Origin: Pseudarthrobacter sulfonivorans
GTDB taxonomy: Bacteria; Actinomycetota; Actinomycetes; Actinomycetales; Micrococcaceae
Assembly (NCBI RefSeq): GCF_024391045.1
Contig: NZ_JANFCZ010000004.1
Coordinates: 62,001 to 126,000 of the forward strand
DNA: 64,000 nucleotides
Reading direction: 5' to 3'
Positions 38,547 to 50,735 of this stretch are shown here, piece after piece. The notes under the pieces were generated by a model. It ran no database searches, was not told where the DNA came from, and saw nothing but the letters and a program-made list of their open reading frames with translations. The translations under genes were made by a program, and so were the position numbers. Each line of letters opens with the position of its first letter. Position 1 is the stretch's first letter.

Positions 38547-39973
38547 CCCCACAGCCCACGTCCGCCACCGCACCCGCCCAGGAGGCCGCCGTCGAGCTGG
38601 TACTCGACATTGGCCCGGTGGCCCATGGCGGCCACTGTGTGGGCCGCCACGAAGGCAGGGTGATCTTCGTCCGGCACGCGATTCCCGGCGAAAAGGTCCG
38701 TGTCCGCGTGACCGAAGCGGGGGAGTCGGCCAAATTCTGGCGGGCCGACGTCGTGGAAGTGCTGGCGGCCTCCCCCGACCGCGTGGAGCACTTCTGGCAC
38801 GCGGCGGATTCCCTCCGGTCGTGGCAGCATGGGCACCCGCCCGTGGGCGGTGCCGAATTCGGCCACATTTCCCTGTCCCACCAGCGCGGCCTGAAATCGG
38901 CGGTCCTGGCGGAACAGCTCAAGCGCCTCGCCGGCGTCGAAGCGTTGCCCGGAATCCAGGGCCTGGACACGGTGAACCTGGTGGAGGCAGTAGAGGGCGG
39001 CGGCCCTGCGTCCGCGTCCGGGGCGGATGCAACGTACGACGCCGGGACCGGGCTTGGGTGGCGGACCCGGGCCAGCTTCTCGGTCACCGCCGGCGGAAAA
39101 CTGGGCATGCACGCGCACCGTTCGGACCAGGTCATTGCCGTCCGGGAGATGCCCCTGGCCTCCGAGGGCATTAACCGGTTGCGGCTGTGGGACCTCGACT
39201 TCCAGGGCATCGAACGCGTTGAAGTAGCAGCGCCGTCGAACGGTTCACGCCCTCTGGTGCTGCTCGCCCCGGCACCCGGAACCAGCCCCAAACGGCTCAA
39301 CGCTGTCGCCGCCCAGCTCCCGGACGACGTTTCCGTGGCCTCCTTCGATCCCCTCACCGAGGAAGTCAGCCAGTTGCGTGGCCGGACCTGGGTGCAGGAG
39401 TCAGCCGCCGGCCACGAGTACCGGGTGACCGGTGCGGGCTTCTGGCAGATCCACCGCGACGCGCCCGGGACCCTTGTGGGTGCTGTCACAGAATTCCTCC
39501 ACGCGGGCGGCTTCCTCCAGCCGGGTTCAGTGGTGGCGGACCTCTACGCCGGAGCCGGGCTGTTCACGGCGCCGCTGGCGGATGCGGTAGGCCAGACGGG
39601 CGCCGTCCTTTCAGTGGAAGGCTCCCCGGGAACCAGCCGGGACGCCCGCAAGAACCTCCATGGGGCCCCGCAGGTGGAAATCGTGCAGGGCCGCGTGGAG
39701 CGCATCCTCCGCCAGAAACCGCGGAATTTTGATGCCCTGGTGCTGGATCCACCCCGCGCGGGCGCGGGCAAGGCCGTGGTCAGCCAACTGGTTGCCGCCG
39801 GACCGCGTGCCGTTGCCTACGTTTCGTGTGATCCGGCGTCGTTTGCCCGTGACGTGGGGTACTTCCAGCAGGCGGGGTGGTCGCTGGCCGGACTGCGTGC
39901 GTTTGATCTGTATCCGCACACCCACCACCTGGAGACGGTGGCGTTGCTGACGCCGGCCCGGGGAAGATACTAG
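38543..39973 (+). CDS. TRAM-domain class I SAM-dependent RNA methyltransferase (TrmA/RlmD-like)
   Basis: The 476-aa protein has an N-terminal TRAM RNA-binding domain (residues 13-80; VLDIGPVAHGGHCVGRHEGR). A C-terminal Rossmann methyltransferase follows with SAM motif VVADLYAGAGLFTAPLA (about residue 332) and the catalytic SCDPASFARD (Cys near residue 429). Such enzymes make 5-methyluridine in rRNA or tRNA. The N-terminal Fe-S cysteine cluster of RlmD is not evident, so the target is uncertain. It is translationally coupled to the APC permease, with no obvious functional link. Confidence 0.9.
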   Translation: MTPQPTSATAPAQEAAVELVLDIGPVAHGGHCVGRHEGRVIFVRHAIPGEKVRVRVTEAGESAKFWRADVVEVLAASPDRVEHFWHAADSLRSWQHGHPPVGGAEFGHISLSHQRGLKSAVLAEQLKRLAGVEALPGIQGLDTVNLVEAVEGGGPASASGADATYDAGTGLGWRTRASFSVTAGGKLGMHAHRSDQVIAVREMPLASEGINRLRLWDLDFQGIERVEVAAPSNGSRPLVLLAPAPGTSPKRLNAVAAQLPDDVSVASFDPLTEEVSQLRGRTWVQESAAGHEYRVTGAGFWQIHRDAPGTLVGAVTEFLHAGGFLQPGSVVADLYAGAGLFTAPLADAVGQTGAVLSVEGSPGTSRDARKNLHGAPQVEIVQGRVERILRQKPRNFDALVLDPPRAGAGKAVVSQLVAAGPRAVAYVSCDPASFARDVGYFQQAGWSLAGLRAFDLYPHTHHLETVALLTPARGRY

Positions 39974-40056
39974 GATGACGGTAGTAATCCCACGTCGCGC
40001 CGTATTCACGGGTGAGTATTCACCGCTGACCTCTGCAATTTTGTGGCCAGCACTAC

Positions 40057-40070
40057 TTAGGCCTGCCTAA
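40057..40070 (+). promoter_or_regulatory. Palindrome in the acnA upstream region, iron-box-like
   Basis: TTAGGC-CT-GCCTAA is a perfect 6-bp inverted repeat; with one mismatch the arms extend to 10 bp each. The TTAGG-N4-CCTAA spacing equals the inner unit of the DtxR/IdeR consensus. It lies 57 nt before the acnA start, the right place for an operator of an iron-sulfur enzyme gene. Confidence 0.4.
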
Positions 40071-40126
40071 CTAGCAAGCGGTCTACCGCGCGACAAAGAT
40101 GAAACTGTTGCGAGAGGAGTCCTGCG

Positions 40127-42937
<2,811 letters not shown>

Positions 42938-42964
42938 TAGGTTTCTGCTCACCGCAGCATCCTC

Positions 42965-43003
42965 CCGAAGCCCCGGCCGGTCAGCGACCAGCCGGGGCTT
43001 CGG
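42965..43003 (+). terminator. Terminator of acnA
   Basis: CCGAAGCCCCGGC and its complement form a perfect 13-bp stem with a 13-nt loop, followed by CTTTGCATTT. It begins 28 nt after the acnA stop. Confidence 0.78.
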
Positions 43004-43066
43004 CTTTGCATTTCACCCAAGGCGTTAGAGTTAATAGGCACGTCTACCACCCGAAGGAGGGGTCAT

Positions 43067-45040
43067 TTGGGAATCTTGGACACCATCCGGAATCCGCAGG
43101 ACCTGCATGGGTTGTCCCTGGGGCAGCTCGAAGAACTGGCTGATGAAGTCAGGAGCTTCCTCATATCCAATGTTTCCCAGACGGGTGGACACCTGGGCCC
43201 CAACCTCGGTGTGGTGGAACTGACACTGGCCGTACACCGCATCTTCGATTCACCGCGCGACAGCATCGTGTTCGACACCGGGCACCAGTCCTATGTGCAC
43301 AAGCTCCTGACCGGCCGCCAGGATTTCAGCACCCTGCGCCAGCAGGGCGGCATGTCCGGCTACCCGTCCCGTGCAGAGTCTGAACACGACATCGTGGAGA
43401 GCTCGCACGCCTCATCGTCCCTTTCCTGGGCGGACGGCATTTCCCGCGCCCGGCAGCTCACCGGAGAAGGTGACCGGTACGTCGTCGCGATCGTTGGTGA
43501 CGGTGCGCTCACCGGCGGAATGGCCTGGGAAGCCATCAACAACATCGCGGCGGACAAACGGCGCCGTGTGGTGATTGTCGTGAACGACAACGGCCGCTCA
43601 TACGCACCCACCGTCGGCGGCTTCGCCGACTATCTCGCCTCGCTTCGTCCCACCATTGATTCCTTCCGCGCTGCACCCGCCTACGAGGGCACCCTGGACT
43701 GGTGGAAGAAGAAACTCCAGAACGGCGGCCCGGTGGGCCAGTTCACCTACAAGAGCCTGCACGCCATGAAAAAGGGCGTCAAGGACTGGTGGGCGCCGCA
43801 GGGGATGTTCGAAGACCTCGGCATGAAGTACATCGGTCCCGTTGACGGTCACAACCTCCAGGCCATGGAACATGCCCTGTCGACGGCCAGGAACTACGCC
43901 GGGCCCGTCATTGTCCACGCCATGACCGAAAAGGGCCACGGCTATGCACCCGCCCGCGCCCATGAGGCAGACCAGTTCCACGCTGTAGGCATCATCGACC
44001 CCGAAACCGGTGAGCCCACGGGAGCCTCCGGCGCACAGTCCTGGACCTCTGTTTTCGCCGATGAAATCGCGGCCATCTCCGACGAGCGCCCCGACATCGT
44101 GGGCATCACCGGTGCGATGCTGATCCCCGTCGGGCTCCACAAATTCGCCGCCAAGCATCCCGACCGCGTGATCGACGTCGGCATTGCCGAGCAGCACGCA
44201 CTGACCTCCGCCGCCGGCATGGCGTTCGGCGGACTCCATCCGGTGGTGGCTGTCTACGCCACCTTCCTCAACCGTGCCTTCGACCAGCTCCTGATGGACG
44301 TCGCCCTGCACAAAGCCGGCGTCACAATCGTGCTGGACCGCGCCGGCGTGACCGGTCCGGACGGGGCCAGCCACCACGGCATGTGGGACATGGCCATGGT
44401 CCAGATTGTGCCGGGGCTGCACCTTGCCGCGCCCCGCGATGCCAACAGGCTGCGAGAAGAGCTTCGAGAAGCCGTCGCCATCGATGACGCGCCCACTGTG
44501 GTGCGCTTCTCCAAAGGCACGGTAGGGGCCGAAGTGGAAGCCATCGAGCGCCTCAGCGACGGTGTGGACGTGTTGGCCCGCCGCCCCGCAGGCTCATCGG
44601 AGAACGACGTCCTGATCGTCAGCGTCGGCGCCATGTCCGAACTGGCCCTGGACGTCTCCAACCGGCTCGGTGCCCAGGGCATCAGCACCACGGTGGTGGA
44701 CCCGCGCTGGGTGCTGCCCGTGCGGCGCTCCATCATCGCACTCGCCTCGCATCACCGGCTGGTCATCTGCATCGAGGACGGCGTCCGCGCCGGCGGAGTG
44801 GGATCACGGATCCGGCAGGAAATGCGCGCCGCCGGAGTGGACACCGCTCTGAATGAGGTGGGCCTTCCCGCGGAGTTCCTGGACCACGGCACCAGGAGCC
44901 AGGTCATGGAACGCGTCGGCCTGACGGCACAGCAAATAACGCACGACGTCGTCGCTCAGGTTTTGGGAACAAAGGTTCCGTTTGCCCGCCCGCTGCCGGG
45001 CCAGGAGCACCCCACCACCGGCAGCCTCCCGATCCTGTGA
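43067..45040 (+). CDS. dxs: 1-deoxy-D-xylulose-5-phosphate synthase
   Basis: The 657-aa protein condenses pyruvate with glyceraldehyde 3-phosphate in the first step of the MEP isoprenoid pathway. The thiamine diphosphate site is [16 protein letters not shown] with the His-containing [15 protein letters not shown]. Other landmarks are [16 protein letters not shown] and the [10 protein letters not shown]-terminal domain. It uses a TTG start, chosen because the perfect AAGGAGGGG lies immediately upstream and the family N-terminus ([13 protein letters not shown]) begins there. The stop overlaps the next gene (GTGA), coupling it to DUF402. Confidence 0.95.
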   Translation: MGILDTIRNPQDLHGLSLGQLEELADEVRSFLISNVSQTGGHLGPNLGVVELTLAVHRIFDSPRDSIVFDTGHQSYVHKLLTGRQDFSTLRQQGGMSGYPSRAESEHDIVESSHASSSLSWADGISRARQLTGEGDRYVVAIVGDGALTGGMAWEAINNIAADKRRRVVIVVNDNGRSYAPTVGGFADYLASLRPTIDSFRAAPAYEGTLDWWKKKLQNGGPVGQFTYKSLHAMKKGVKDWWAPQGMFEDLGMKYIGPVDGHNLQAMEHALSTARNYAGPVIVHAMTEKGHGYAPARAHEADQFHAVGIIDPETGEPTGASGAQSWTSVFADEIAAISDERPDIVGITGAMLIPVGLHKFAAKHPDRVIDVGIAEQHALTSAAGMAFGGLHPVVAVYATFLNRAFDQLLMDVALHKAGVTIVLDRAGVTGPDGASHHGMWDMAMVQIVPGLHLAAPRDANRLREELREAVAIDDAPTVVRFSKGTVGAEVEAIERLSDGVDVLARRPAGSSENDVLIVSVGAMSELALDVSNRLGAQGISTTVVDPRWVLPVRRSIIALASHHRLVICIEDGVRAGGVGSRIRQEMRAAGVDTALNEVGLPAEFLDHGTRSQVMERVGLTAQQITHDVVAQVLGTKVPFARPLPGQEHPTTGSLPIL

Positions 45041-45654
45041 GGGACGAAGACGCCCTGAAGTATCCTGGCGCCGCAGGGGAATACGGGCCGGCCACGCACA
45101 CCAGCACCACGAGGATTCCGGCAGGACTCCAGCCAGGCCAGCTGGTGGTGGCGAGGAACCGGAAGTGGAACGGGAAGGCCCACTGGGTGGTGCCGGGCAA
45201 GTATCTGGGGGAGGACCGGCACGGCTGGTGGATCTTCCAGGGAACCAATGAGTTCTGCTCGCGGCCCGGCGCCGCGTTCTACACCCGCTCAGACGCGGTG
45301 CTGCTGGTGCCCCGGTCCGGGGACTGGGTTGCCACCTTTTACGATTCCGCCCACCCGAACGGGGTCCGGATCTACATTGATCTCGCGGTGGCCCACGAGT
45401 GGACTGAAATCCGGCCGGCCGTCACCGAGTTCCATGTGATCGACATGGATCTGGACGTCATCCGGATGGACGGACGCGGCGTCTTTATCGATGACCAGGA
45501 CGAGTTTGCAGAGCATGCAGCCACCATGAACTATCCGGAACTCCTGGTGCACGACATCCAGGTGGCCACGGAAGAGCTTTATCAGGCCGTCAAGGCGCAA
45601 CAGGCACCGTTCGACGGTTCAGACGTTGAATGGTTTACGAAGGGTCGGTCATGA
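45037..45654 (+). CDS. DUF402 family protein (probable nucleotide phosphatase fold)
   Basis: The 205-aa protein starts with GTG overlapping the dxs stop. It has the DUF402 core: [18 protein letters not shown], then [33 protein letters not shown] and [19 protein letters not shown]. The clustered Asp residues near residues 140-160 match the metal site of the FomD/Ntdp family, whose members hydrolyse nucleoside di- or triphosphates or cytidylyl esters. The exact substrate is unknown. It is coupled by ATGA overlap to the following unknown gene. Confidence 0.82.
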   Translation: MRDEDALKYPGAAGEYGPATHTSTTRIPAGLQPGQLVVARNRKWNGKAHWVVPGKYLGEDRHGWWIFQGTNEFCSRPGAAFYTRSDAVLLVPRSGDWVATFYDSAHPNGVRIYIDLAVAHEWTEIRPAVTEFHVIDMDLDVIRMDGRGVFIDDQDEFAEHAATMNYPELLVHDIQVATEELYQAVKAQQAPFDGSDVEWFTKGRS

Positions 45655-46211
45655 GCGGCATCATCAGGGTCTACAAACGGGACGACGAGGGAGTGCTCCA
45701 CTTCCGTGAAGGCTGGTTCGACGAGGACTACAGCCAGTTTGTAATGAACTACGGCGTGGTGGGCCACCAGAGCACAACCGAGGAAACCGACGTTGCCGAC
45801 GCCGCAGCCGCGGAAGGCCTGATGGATGCCTTCGCGGTACAGTGCGCGGAGGACGGCTACGCCGAAATCCCCGACGACGAGCAGTTCTGGGTGGTTGCCC
45901 AGTTCGCCCTCAAAACCAAGGAAGGCACCGACCGGGACCGCTACCTTGAGGAAAAAGCCAAGAACGCGCTCATCAGCCACCTGGCCTGGCGCGGTCTGGG
46001 AACTGTTGAACGCTGCGAATTCAGCGAGTACAAGCTGAACATCTTTTGCCTGTGCCCGGACGTCAACAAGGCCGTCAACGCCATCAAGGTCTGCAGCCGC
46101 GGCGAGGACCTGGACTTCACCAAGCTGAGCATCGGCGCCGCTGCGTTCAGCGAACCGGCAAACTTCAAACTCAAGCACTCCGCGAAGCCCGCCAACAGCT
46201 TTAGTCTCTAG
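45651..46211 (+). CDS. Conserved-looking protein of unknown function
   Basis: The 186-aa protein is read from ATG at 45651, whose ATGA overlaps the DUF402 stop; an in-frame GTG 21 nt upstream is less likely. It is acidic, soluble, with no signal peptide. It starts [21 protein letters not shown] and has three cysteines in CEFSEYKLNIFCLCPDVNKA near residue 122-141 and a further Cys soon after. I do not recognise the family. Its operon position after dxs and DUF402, with coupling, suggests a partner of DUF402 or a small-molecule/RNA-binding role, but this is not shown. Confidence 0.7.
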   Translation: MSGIIRVYKRDDEGVLHFREGWFDEDYSQFVMNYGVVGHQSTTEETDVADAAAAEGLMDAFAVQCAEDGYAEIPDDEQFWVVAQFALKTKEGTDRDRYLEEKAKNALISHLAWRGLGTVERCEFSEYKLNIFCLCPDVNKAVNAIKVCSRGEDLDFTKLSIGAAAFSEPANFKLKHSAKPANSFSL

Positions 46212-46222
46212 GGGAAAAACAC

Positions 46223-47200
46223 ATGACTGCATACCGCCGACTGGGTATATCGGGGCTGTCCGTCTCCGTGGTGGGGCTCGGCTGCAACAACCTGGGCCGC
46301 GCCAATACCGTGACCGAATCCCAGGAGGGGACTGACGCCGTCGTGCATGCGGCGCTGGATGCCGGCGTCACGCTCTTTGACGTTGCGGACAACTACGGCA
46401 AGGAGCCGGGACTCAGCGAAACCATGCTCGGCAAAGCCCTCGCCGGGCGGCGCGACACCGCCGTGGTGGCCACCAAGTTCGGGATGGACCTGCGCGGCGC
46501 CAACGGTCCTGACTTTGGTGCCAGGGGCTCCCGGCGCTACATTGTGCGGGCAGCGGAAGCGTCGCTGCGCAGGCTCGGCACGGACTGGATTGACCTGTAC
46601 CAGTTCCATACCCCGGACCCGCTGACCCCCATCGACGAAACCCTGTCCGCCCTCGATGACCTGGTCACCAGCGGCAAGGTCCGCTACATCGGGCACTCAA
46701 ACCGGGCCGGCTGGCAGATTGCCGAGGCGGAATTTGTGGCCCGCGCCAACGGCGGGACGCGGTTTATTTCCACCCAGAACCACTACAACCTCCTGGACCG
46801 GCGGGCCGAGCTCGAAGTCACGCCCGCGGCCGAGGCCTACGGCCTGGGAGTGCTGCCCTATTTCCCGCTGGCCAACGGTTTGCTCACCGGAAAGTATTCG
46901 CCGGACACCGCACCTGCAGGGTCCCGGCTGAGCCATACGCGGACCAACATGGTGCACGACGCCGATTGGGACCAGCTCGGCCGCTTCAGCGCGTTCGCGG
47001 CAGAACGGGACCTGACCGAAGTTCAGGTTGCCTTCTCCTGGCTGGCGGCGCAGCCGTCGGTGGGCAGTGTGATCGCCGGGGCCACCAAGCCCGAACAGAT
47101 CCGCCAGAATGCCGAGGCCGTTGCCTGGACACCCACGCCGGCCGAGCTGGACGAACTCGACACGATCTTCCCGAAGGTCCCCAAAGTCGCACTCTTCTAG
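46223..47200 (+). CDS. Aldo/keto reductase
   Basis: The 325-aa protein is a cytoplasmic NADPH-dependent oxidoreductase with the (beta/alpha)8 fold. The catalytic tetrad is intact: Asp53 and Tyr58 in FDVADNYG, Lys85 in VVATKFGM and His129 in DLYQFHTPD. It resembles the YajO/general stress type of subfamily 11-12. The substrate is not predictable. GGGGAAA lies just before the ATG. It is followed 11 nt later by a nucleoside hydrolase with a strong ribosome-binding site, so they are probably co-transcribed. Confidence 0.9.
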   Translation: MTAYRRLGISGLSVSVVGLGCNNLGRANTVTESQEGTDAVVHAALDAGVTLFDVADNYGKEPGLSETMLGKALAGRRDTAVVATKFGMDLRGANGPDFGARGSRRYIVRAAEASLRRLGTDWIDLYQFHTPDPLTPIDETLSALDDLVTSGKVRYIGHSNRAGWQIAEAEFVARANGGTRFISTQNHYNLLDRRAELEVTPAAEAYGLGVLPYFPLANGLLTGKYSPDTAPAGSRLSHTRTNMVHDADWDQLGRFSAFAAERDLTEVQVAFSWLAAQPSVGSVIAGATKPEQIRQNAEAVAWTPTPAELDELDTIFPKVPKVALF

Positions 47201-47211
47201 GAGGAACGCCG

Positions 47212-48237
47212 ATGACCAGGCTCCTGCTGGATGTTGACACCGGGATCGACGACGCCCTGGCGCTGGCCTACCTGGCCTCCCTTCCCGACGTGGAGTTCGC
47301 GGCCGTCACGGCGTCGCCGGGAAACGTGGACGCGCACCAGGTGGCGCTAAACACGCTCGCCATGCTGGAGCTGTGCGGACGGACAGGGGTGCCGGTCGCC
47401 GTCGGCGCTGAGGGTCCGCTGGCCATCCCGCTGGTGACCACGCCGGAAACCCACGGACCCCAGGGCATCGGCTACGCCGTCCTGCCGCCGCCGTCCGGAA
47501 CGGTATCGCCCCGGCATGCCGCTGACCTGTGGGTGGAGGCGGCCCGGGCCAGCCCGGGGGAGCTGACGGCCCTGATTACGGCGCCGCTGACGAACTTTGC
47601 GCTGGCCATCCGGCGTGAACCCCGGCTGCCCGAACTGCTGGGCAAAGTGGTGATCATGGGCGGCAGCTTCTACCACCAGGGGAACACCACCCCGACCGCC
47701 GAGTGGAACACCCACGTTGATCCGCAGGCGGCCAAGGAAGTCTATGCAGCCTACCGTGGCCTGCCGGTGGACCGGTTGCCCATCGTCTGCTCGCTGGACA
47801 CCACTGAGCGGATCGAGCTGCGGCCCGAGCACGTGATGCGGCTCGCCGAGGCAGCGGGCTGCTCGGAGCGTGAGCTGGTGCTGCCAAAGCAGCCTGAAGG
47901 GCTCAGGAGCACCGCGGACAGCCCGCTGGTACGGCACCTGTCCGATGCCCTGCGTTTCTACTTCGAGTTCCACCGGCTCTACGGGCAGGGATACGTGGCG
48001 CACGTGCACGATTACTTCGCCGCCGGTGTGGCAGCCGGGAGGCTCGACTACGCGACCCGCCTGGCCACCGTGGACGTTGAAGTGGAATCGGCGCTGTTGA
48101 TGGGCACCACCGTGGCCGACTACCGGAACCTGTGGAAGCAGCCGCCCAACGCCCGGATCGTCGCGGACAACAAGCCTGAGCAGGCGTTCGGGGAATTGAT
48201 CCGGTCCATCGGCGGCCTGGCGGCACGGCTGCGCTGA
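47212..48237 (+). CDS. Inosine-uridine-type nucleoside hydrolase
   Basis: The 341-aa protein (ATG at 47212, GGAGGAA upstream) carries the calcium-binding DVDTGIDDALA motif at its N-terminus (Asp7, Asp9, Asp13, Asp14), TALITAPLTNFALA and VVIMGGSFYHQGNTTPTAEWN. These are the signatures of IU-nucleoside hydrolases that split N-ribosides to base and ribose. Residues for the leaving-group His are not obvious. It is probably involved in nucleoside salvage. A longer reading starting at 46966 would overlap the aldo/keto reductase and is rejected. Confidence 0.88.
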   Translation: MTRLLLDVDTGIDDALALAYLASLPDVEFAAVTASPGNVDAHQVALNTLAMLELCGRTGVPVAVGAEGPLAIPLVTTPETHGPQGIGYAVLPPPSGTVSPRHAADLWVEAARASPGELTALITAPLTNFALAIRREPRLPELLGKVVIMGGSFYHQGNTTPTAEWNTHVDPQAAKEVYAAYRGLPVDRLPIVCSLDTTERIELRPEHVMRLAEAAGCSERELVLPKQPEGLRSTADSPLVRHLSDALRFYFEFHRLYGQGYVAHVHDYFAAGVAAGRLDYATRLATVDVEVESALLMGTTVADYRNLWKQPPNARIVADNKPEQAFGELIRSIGGLAARLR

Positions 48238-48241
48238 CCCT

Positions 48242-48272
48242 GCGGCCTCCCGGCGGGCCCCCTGCCGGCCGC
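48242..48272. terminator. Possible hairpin between convergent genes
   Basis: GCGGC, CCGGC and their complements form an interrupted GC stem between the nucleoside hydrolase stop and the mycothione reductase stop. There is no U-run. Confidence 0.35.
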
Positions 48273-48288
48273 GCCTGCGGAGCCGCGC

Positions 48289-49713
48289 CTACAGCGGCGC
48301 GTCGGCCGGCACGTCCACGTCCAGCGCCAGCAAGGCGTTTTCCACCACCTCGGTCAGCGCCGGGTGGATCCAGTACGGCCCACGTGCCAGGTTGGGCACC
48401 GTGGTGGACAGGGCGATTGCCTGGACCAGCGGCTGGATGAGGATGGACGCCTCGTGGCCCATGATGTGTGCTCCCAGCAGCAGGCCCGTGGACCTGTCGG
48501 CGATCAGCTTGACGATTCCCTCGGCGTCCTCCATTGCCCAGCCATACGCGGTGCTGCCGTATTCCTGAACAGCCACCACAACATCCTCCCCGTCACGGGC
48601 GCCGCTCCGGGCTTCCTCCTCCGTCAGGCCGACGGCGGCGACTTGAGGATTGCTGAACACCGCAAAGGGAACGCCGGTGTAGTCGATGCTCCGCAGCCCG
48701 TCCGGGTGTTCGAGGTTGTGGGCCACCACCCGTGCCTCCCGGTTGGCCACGTGTTTGAGCTGATATCGGTTGGCGATGTCACCCAGTGCATAGACACCCT
48801 CCAACGGTTGACCGCCGGCGAGGATCCGCAGCTGCCCGTCCACGGACAACGTCCCGTCCGCGTTCAGGTCAAAGCCGGCCGCGCCGGCGTCCAGCCGGTC
48901 CGTGTTGGGAACACGTCCCGTGGCCAGGAGCACGATGTCCGTCTCGAGACGCAACTGCCTGCCGTCGCCGTCGTCGAACACTGCAGTGACCCGGCCGTCC
49001 CCGTTGTCCTCCACAGACCGCAGCGCGAAGCCGAGCTCCAGCTTCCAGCGCCGGGCGGCGGCCTCGGCGAAGTGCCGTGCAATTTCCTCGTCATTGCCAC
49101 GAAGGAGACGCCCGGACCGGTTGACTTGGACCACTTCGGACCCGAAGCCGTGGAAGATGGCGGCAAACTCCGCGGCGATGTATCCGCCGCCAACCACCAC
49201 CACCTGCCGGGGCGGCCCGTCGATGCGCATGACGGTGTCCGAGGTATGCACCTGGGGAAGGTCCATGCCGGGGACGTCCGGCTTCACCGCCCGGGAGCCG
49301 GCGGCCACCACCACCTGGTCGGCGGTGATGCCGGTACCGGACTCCGTCCGCAGCGACCTGGGCCCGGTGAAACGCACGAACTCCTCATAGAGATCAACGT
49401 TCTCCAATTCCTCTGCCCGGTAGCGCCGGCCGTCGTCGGAGATGGCATCGATCCGGCCGAAGATCCGGTCGCGGATGGCATTCCAGCGCACCTTCTCAAG
49501 GGTGAGGTCGACGCCGAGACGCGAGGCTTCAGCGGGAACGGCTGCCAAGGCCGACGGGTACACAAACATTTTCGTCGGGATGCAGCCGACGTTCACGCAG
49601 GTGCCGCCGAAGACACCGCCGTCGATGAGGGCAACCCGCTTGCCGTCCCAGAACGGGGTGATCAGGGAGTTGCCGGATCCGGAACCGATGATGGCGAGAT
49701 CGTAATGGGGCAT
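48289..49713 (-). CDS. mtr: Mycothione reductase
   Basis: The 474-aa flavoprotein reduces mycothiol disulfide with NADPH, keeping the actinobacterial thiol pool reduced. It has the FAD motif AIIGSGSGNSLITP, redox disulfide GGTCVNVGCIPTK (Cys39 and Cys44), NADPH motif VVGGGYIAAEFAAIF, YALGDI and the C-terminal HPALTEVVENALL active-site His-Glu. The GSGSGNSLI variant and MFVYPSALA are characteristic of mycothione reductases rather than lipoamide dehydrogenases. It diverges from the ECF transporter operon across 205 nt. Confidence 0.93.
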   Translation of the reverse strand: MPHYDLAIIGSGSGNSLITPFWDGKRVALIDGGVFGGTCVNVGCIPTKMFVYPSALAAVPAEASRLGVDLTLEKVRWNAIRDRIFGRIDAISDDGRRYRAEELENVDLYEEFVRFTGPRSLRTESGTGITADQVVVAAGSRAVKPDVPGMDLPQVHTSDTVMRIDGPPRQVVVVGGGYIAAEFAAIFHGFGSEVVQVNRSGRLLRGNDEEIARHFAEAAARRWKLELGFALRSVEDNGDGRVTAVFDDGDGRQLRLETDIVLLATGRVPNTDRLDAGAAGFDLNADGTLSVDGQLRILAGGQPLEGVYALGDIANRYQLKHVANREARVVAHNLEHPDGLRSIDYTGVPFAVFSNPQVAAVGLTEEEARSGARDGEDVVVAVQEYGSTAYGWAMEDAEGIVKLIADRSTGLLLGAHIMGHEASILIQPLVQAIALSTTVPNLARGPYWIHPALTEVVENALLALDVDVPADAPL

Positions 49714-49797
49714 GGTTCGGCCTTTCCGTAGTCAGCGGCGCGTCGAGGCGGGTTTTCAGGGAGTCTACGCTGCATTCTCCGCGCCTGTCCGTCCCGG

Positions 49798-49899
49798 TAG
49801 AATGGACCGCGGACCGGGCCGGCGCTGATGCCCCCGGCTGCCGCCGAGGTGACATAGGCGGCGTTTCGCGCCGCCCGGACATGCCGGGTGTCAGAACCT
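49798..49899 (+). promoter_or_regulatory. Promoter -10 and structured leader of the ECF operon
   Basis: TAGAAT (49798-49803) is a good -10 with only a weak TTCTCC upstream. The resulting leader of about 110 nt holds a three-way-junction-like structure. AGGT and GACA (49847-49854) pair with TGTC (49889-49892) and ACCT (49896-49899), enclosing GGCGGCG/CGCCGCC and CCCGG-N5-CCGGG hairpins. The AGAAGGA ribosome-binding site lies just after. This may be a riboswitch-like element; it matches no class that I can verify by eye. Confidence 0.4.
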
Positions 49900-49918
49900 G
49901 CCCCCCAGAAGGAACGCC

Positions 49919-50725
49919 ATGTCATCGCCATCTCTCACGTTGCCGCCACACACACCGGCCGCAGCCCGGAAGCGCCGCCTCCTGGAAATTCTCGGCGCCC
50001 TGGCCATCGCAGGGACCTACATCTACCTGGTCCTGAACCAGCCCGACGACATTACCGGCGGCCCCGGCAGCGCCTCGGCGCTGACAGCACTGTCCGGGTT
50101 CCTCGTGGGAGCCGTCCTGCTGATCGTGGCCGTGCTGCCCACGCTTCCGGTGTCCACCCTGGTGCTGATTCCGGTTGCCCTGGTGCTTAACATCGTGCTG
50201 GGCCAGTTCGTGGGGAGCACGTTGGTGCCCTTTTACCTCGACGCCATCGGCACCGTGCTGATCGCCGTCCTGGCCGGTCCGGCGGCAGGAGCTGCCACCG
50301 GCGCCCTGAGCAGCATCATCTGGTCCTTTTTCAACCCCACGGTCCTGCCGTTCGCCGCCGGCGCCGCCCTGATCGGCTGCCTTGCCGGGCTCGCCGCGCG
50401 CTACGGGCTCTTCCGCCGTTTCTACCTCGCCCCCGTGGCCGGTTTCCTGACCGGGATCATCAGCGGCGTGGTCTCCGCTCCCGTTGCCGCCTTCGTCTTT
50501 GGCGGCACGTCGGGCCTGGCAACCGGCGCCATCGTCAGCGCCTTCCGTGCCATGGGTGACAGCCTGCTGGCGGCCATCACCAAGCAGGCTTTGATCTCGG
50601 ACCCGATGGACAAGGCCATTGTTTTCACGCTCGTGGCCCTCCTGGTGTACGCCCTGCCGCGGCGCACCAGGCTGCAGTTCCCCTTCGTACGGCGCCACCG
50701 CGTGCTGGCCGGCCGGAACTCCTGA
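49919..50725 (+). CDS. ECF transporter substrate-binding (S) component
   Basis: The 268-aa membrane protein has a short polar N-terminus and about seven hydrophobic segments (AIAGTYIYLVL, AVLLIVAVLPTLP, LIPVALVLNIVLG, and so on). The loop with FYLDAIGTVLIAVLAGPAAGAATGALSSI near residue 115 is typical of S components that read DAIGT/DPLGT-like motifs. Such proteins bind a vitamin or cofactor precursor with high affinity. The substrate cannot be assigned; no thiamine- or cobalamin-specific motif is evident. It leads S-T-AA genes with gaps of 10 and 2 nt, so a dedicated (group I) ECF importer is likely. Confidence 0.82.
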   Translation: MSSPSLTLPPHTPAAARKRRLLEILGALAIAGTYIYLVLNQPDDITGGPGSASALTALSGFLVGAVLLIVAVLPTLPVSTLVLIPVALVLNIVLGQFVGSTLVPFYLDAIGTVLIAVLAGPAAGAATGALSSIIWSFFNPTVLPFAAGAALIGCLAGLAARYGLFRRFYLAPVAGFLTGIISGVVSAPVAAFVFGGTSGLATGAIVSAFRAMGDSLLAAITKQALISDPMDKAIVFTLVALLVYALPRRTRLQFPFVRRHRVLAGRNS

Positions 50726-50735
50726 TCCGTCCCTG

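Noticed and set aside
49840..49905. Cobalamin riboswitch upstream of the ECF operon
   Set aside because: Only the 3' TGTCAGAACCTGCC resembles the B12 box; the long conserved core and the GGTGCC region are missing, so I kept only a generic structured-leader call.
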